This document shows positions 4,410 through 6,181 of a DNA stretch of 6,181 bases, piece after piece. A program made the translations under genes and the position numbers. Origin of the DNA: Candidatus Sulfopaludibacter sp. SbA3 (GTDB taxonomy: Bacteria; Acidobacteriota; Terriglobia; 2-12-FULL-54-10); contig CAMBEY010000181.1 of assembly GCA_945865705.1 (NCBI GenBank), positions 1 to 6,181 of the forward strand. The letters are read 5' to 3'. Numbering within the stretch: the stretch's first letter is position 1; each line of letters opens with the position of its first letter. Below the pieces are notes generated by a model. It worked only from the letters and a program-made list of their open reading frames with translations. It was not told where the DNA came from and made no database searches.

Positions 4410-6181
4410 ATCCATCACACTTGCCTGGTTCAGAGGTGCAGCCGAAAGCGTTGCGCTCGAACTAGGGTCTAAATCGATAGTTGTCTATGGAGAGAATGGG
4501 TCCGGCAAGTCTTCTTTCGTGGACGCGGTCGAACACGTACTCAATAACGGCAGATTAGGGCATTTGGCGCACGAGTACAGTGGAAAGCACCAGGAGAAGG
4601 GGATCATCAACACACTCACTCCGAAGAGCAAGAGCGCCGAGTTTCGAATCAAGTTCAAAGAAAACTCGGAGTTGTGCGTAGAAATTCAGCGGAATGGTAC
4701 ATTCACGAGTTCTGGTGCTGAAAGCGTAGCAATGAATACGTGGGACTACCAGCGCACAGTCCTCAGGCAAAACGAAATCGCGGACTTCATCAGTCAAACG
4801 AAAGGGGGAAAGTATTCGGCGCTCCTCCCTCTCCTCGGACTTGATCAGATGGAAGTGGCCGCCGAAAATCTTCGCCAATTGGCGAACGCTGTGGAGCAGG
4901 AGACCAATCTCTCGCAGATAAAGTTCAGACTCGGCGATCTCAGGAACAAACGCACCAGCATTTTTGGCGAGGCGACTGACAGTCAAGTCTCTGAGAAAAT
5001 CGAGAATCTTCACAAGGCGTACTGTGCGAACAAATCAACAACGACAGCCCCCTTGGCTCGATGCAAGGAACTCGAAGCCGAACTCGACATACGGATCGCA
5101 GGGTTCTCCGCTCACCAGAAGACGCATCTCACCTTACTGGCTGTTGCGAACTTGGATATTAAAGGTCCCGTTGGTGCTGTGCGGACCGCTAACGGAAATC
5201 TGGCAGGCGCGATGGAACTGCTTATAACGGAAAAGCTGGAAGTACTCAAAACGGCCAGCCGATTTGTAGGTAAGCTCAAGGACGAAAAGGCAGTAAAGTG
5301 TCCGGCGTGCGGGCAGTCCATAGCGGTGGAGGCGTTTCGTACGCACGTCGAGACTGAAAAAGGGCGCCTTCAGGCGATCATTAAAATCTTTAACATTCGC
5401 GAGACAGCCATTGGAACACTTTGCGACACACTCAATTCTCTGCGGTCGAATTTGGCCAAGGCAGATATAAAGTCGTGGCTCGATGGTCTGGTCGAGCGGG
5501 GGTTTGCCGGTAAATTCAATTACTTTGACGGGCTCAACATCGGGGCGCTCCGCGATTCGTGCGCTGAGGATGATCTTAGAAAGATTGAGGTCAACCTATC
5601 GCCATTGCTTGATGCCGCGACGTTAGCCGCGAAGAACGCTCCATCTGATGTTCAGCAACTCGTTACCGACAAACGAAGCGTCGAAGCGGCCAGCGCGGCC
5701 TTCGAGGCCGAGACATTGGCTGGATCAGAAGAGCGCGTAAGTGTTCTGGTATCCTTCCTTGGTTTCTTGGAAAAGGGAATTCGTGCCGAAATCAGACTGC
5801 AAGCTAAGGAGGTAATCGTTGATATCTCTAAGGACATTCGGGCGATGTGGGACATCTTACATCCCGGTGAGGGGATCGAGGACATCCGACTCATCGCCCC
5901 AGATACATCGGACAAGGCGATTGATATTGGACTGAAGTTTCATGGTGTCGAACAGGACTCGCCGAGACTAACCCTTTCCGAGGGTTACCGGAACAGCCTT
6001 GGACTTTGCATCTTCCTCGCTATGGCCAAGCGCGAGGCGGCGAAGGACCGCCCGCTTTTCTTGGACGATGTGGTTGTTAGTTTTGATCGAAACCACCGAG
6101 GTATGATCGTCGAACTGCTTGACAAGGAATTTAGTGACCGACAGGTTCTCATTCTCACCCACGATCGTGAGTGGTACACGG
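4399..6181 (+). CDS. SMC/Rad50/RecF-like ATPase with central zinc-hook motif (3' end outside window)
   Basis: An open frame of 594 codons runs to the window end without a stop. ABC/SMC-type ATPase motifs appear in order. Walker A is GENGSGKS (31-38), after IVVYG. The Q-loop is VLRQNEIADFI, with Q124. A signature LSEGYRNSLG starts at L526, a variant of LSGGE. Walker B is PLFLDDVV, with D556-D557; the second acidic residue is D where SMC and Rad50 have E, as in RecF. A D-loop SFDRNHR and an H-loop LTHDREWY with H588 follow. CPACGQ (C301, C304) lies almost exactly midway between the lobes, between helical arms of only about 100-130 residues. This fits a Rad50-style zinc hook on short coiled coils. 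Such proteins act on DNA ends in repair or in anti-phage systems. ATG 4399 overlaps the upstream gene; GGGTGGA (4388-4394) is a weak ribosome site. GC is clearly lower than in the lpx genes. The C-terminus after residue 594 is unseen, so an attached effector domain cannot be ruled out. Confidence 0.88.
   Translation, partial: MRIESITLAWFRGAAESVALELGSKSIVVYGENGSGKSSFVDAVEHVLNNGRLGHLAHEYSGKHQEKGIINTLTPKSKSAEFRIKFKENSELCVEIQRNGTFTSSGAESVAMNTWDYQRTVLRQNEIADFISQTKGGKYSALLPLLGLDQMEVAAENLRQLANAVEQETNLSQIKFRLGDLRNKRTSIFGEATDSQVSEKIENLHKAYCANKSTTTAPLARCKELEAELDIRIAGFSAHQKTHLTLLAVANLDIKGPVGAVRTANGNLAGAMELLITEKLEVLKTASRFVGKLKDEKAVKCPACGQSIAVEAFRTHVETEKGRLQAIIKIFNIRETAIGTLCDTLNSLRSNLAKADIKSWLDGLVERGFAGKFNYFDGLNIGALRDSCAEDDLRKIEVNLSPLLDAATLAAKNAPSDVQQLVTDKRSVEAASAAFEAETLAGSEERVSVLVSFLGFLEKGIRAEIRLQAKEVIVDISKDIRAMWDILHPGEGIEDIRLIAPDTSDKAIDIGLKFHGVEQDSPRLTLSEGYRNSLGLCIFLAMAKREAAKDRPLFLDDVVVSFDRNHRGMIVELLDKEFSDRQVLILTHDREWYT

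Noticed and set aside
4399..6181. Naming the ATPase sbcC/rad50, recF, rloC or lmuB.
   Set aside because: It is too short for SbcC/Rad50 and no sbcD is next to it; RecF lacks a CxxC hook; the diagnostic RloC nuclease domain would lie beyond the window; no LmuA or LmuC is seen. Only the superfamily is supported.
1..6181. tRNA, rRNA, insertion sequence or integrase genes.
   Set aside because: No cloverleaf with a conserved T-loop, no rRNA segments, and no transposase or recombinase motifs were found on either strand.

Overview
The window reads as chromosomal DNA from a diderm, LPS-making bacterium of fairly high GC. It carries three lipid A genes (a lauroyl-type acyltransferase, lpxA and lpxD) plus a bacterioferritin. 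The intergenic repeats (TGTCATCCTGAGCGCAGCGAAGG and GAGCCGCGACCG..AGGGAGCGG types) look to me like the dispersed repeats common in Acidobacteriota genomes. That lineage call is an inference from memory, not a search result; a deltaproteobacterium or another uncultured diderm is possible.

Layout. 1-96: promoter region. 97-573 (+): bacterioferritin with a complete ferroxidase site and the haem-ligand Met. 574-772: a gap with a long imperfect inverted repeat, then a textbook intrinsic terminator at 708-750, only 22 nt before the next start. 773-1687 (+): LpxL/HtrB-type acyltransferase. 1688-1816: a near-perfect 32-bp inverted repeat between convergent genes; its right arm supplies the stop codon of the next gene. 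1817-2710 (-): lpxA, enlarged by four in-frame 15-bp tandem repeats and a 22-residue C-terminal tail. 2711-2847: divergent promoter region. 2848-3858 (+): lpxD. 3859-4187: non-coding, with repeat copies, a promoter-like motif nearly identical to the one before bfr, and two neighbouring palindromes. 4188-4409 (+): unrecognised 73-residue protein. 4399-6181 (+): an open frame running off the window end that encodes an SMC/Rad50/RecF-like ATPase with a CxxC zinc-hook motif at its centre.

Function. LpxA starts lipid A synthesis by O-acylating UDP-GlcNAc. LpxD adds the N-linked hydroxyacyl chains. The LpxL-like enzyme would add a secondary acyl chain late in the pathway. lpxC, lpxB, lpxK and fabZ are not in the window, so the set is partial and rearranged compared with the proteobacterial lpxD-fabZ-lpxA-lpxB order. 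The bacterioferritin stores and detoxifies iron and has no evident link to the others.

The last third differs in kind. Its GC is visibly lower (31/60 at 5101-5160 and 27/60 at 6061-6120, against 40/60 at 3541-3600 in lpxD), and the small gene overlaps the ATPase gene by 11 nt. This suggests a horizontally acquired two-or-more-gene unit, possibly a DNA-repair or anti-phage module. It is the best candidate for something undescribed, but its downstream part is outside the window.
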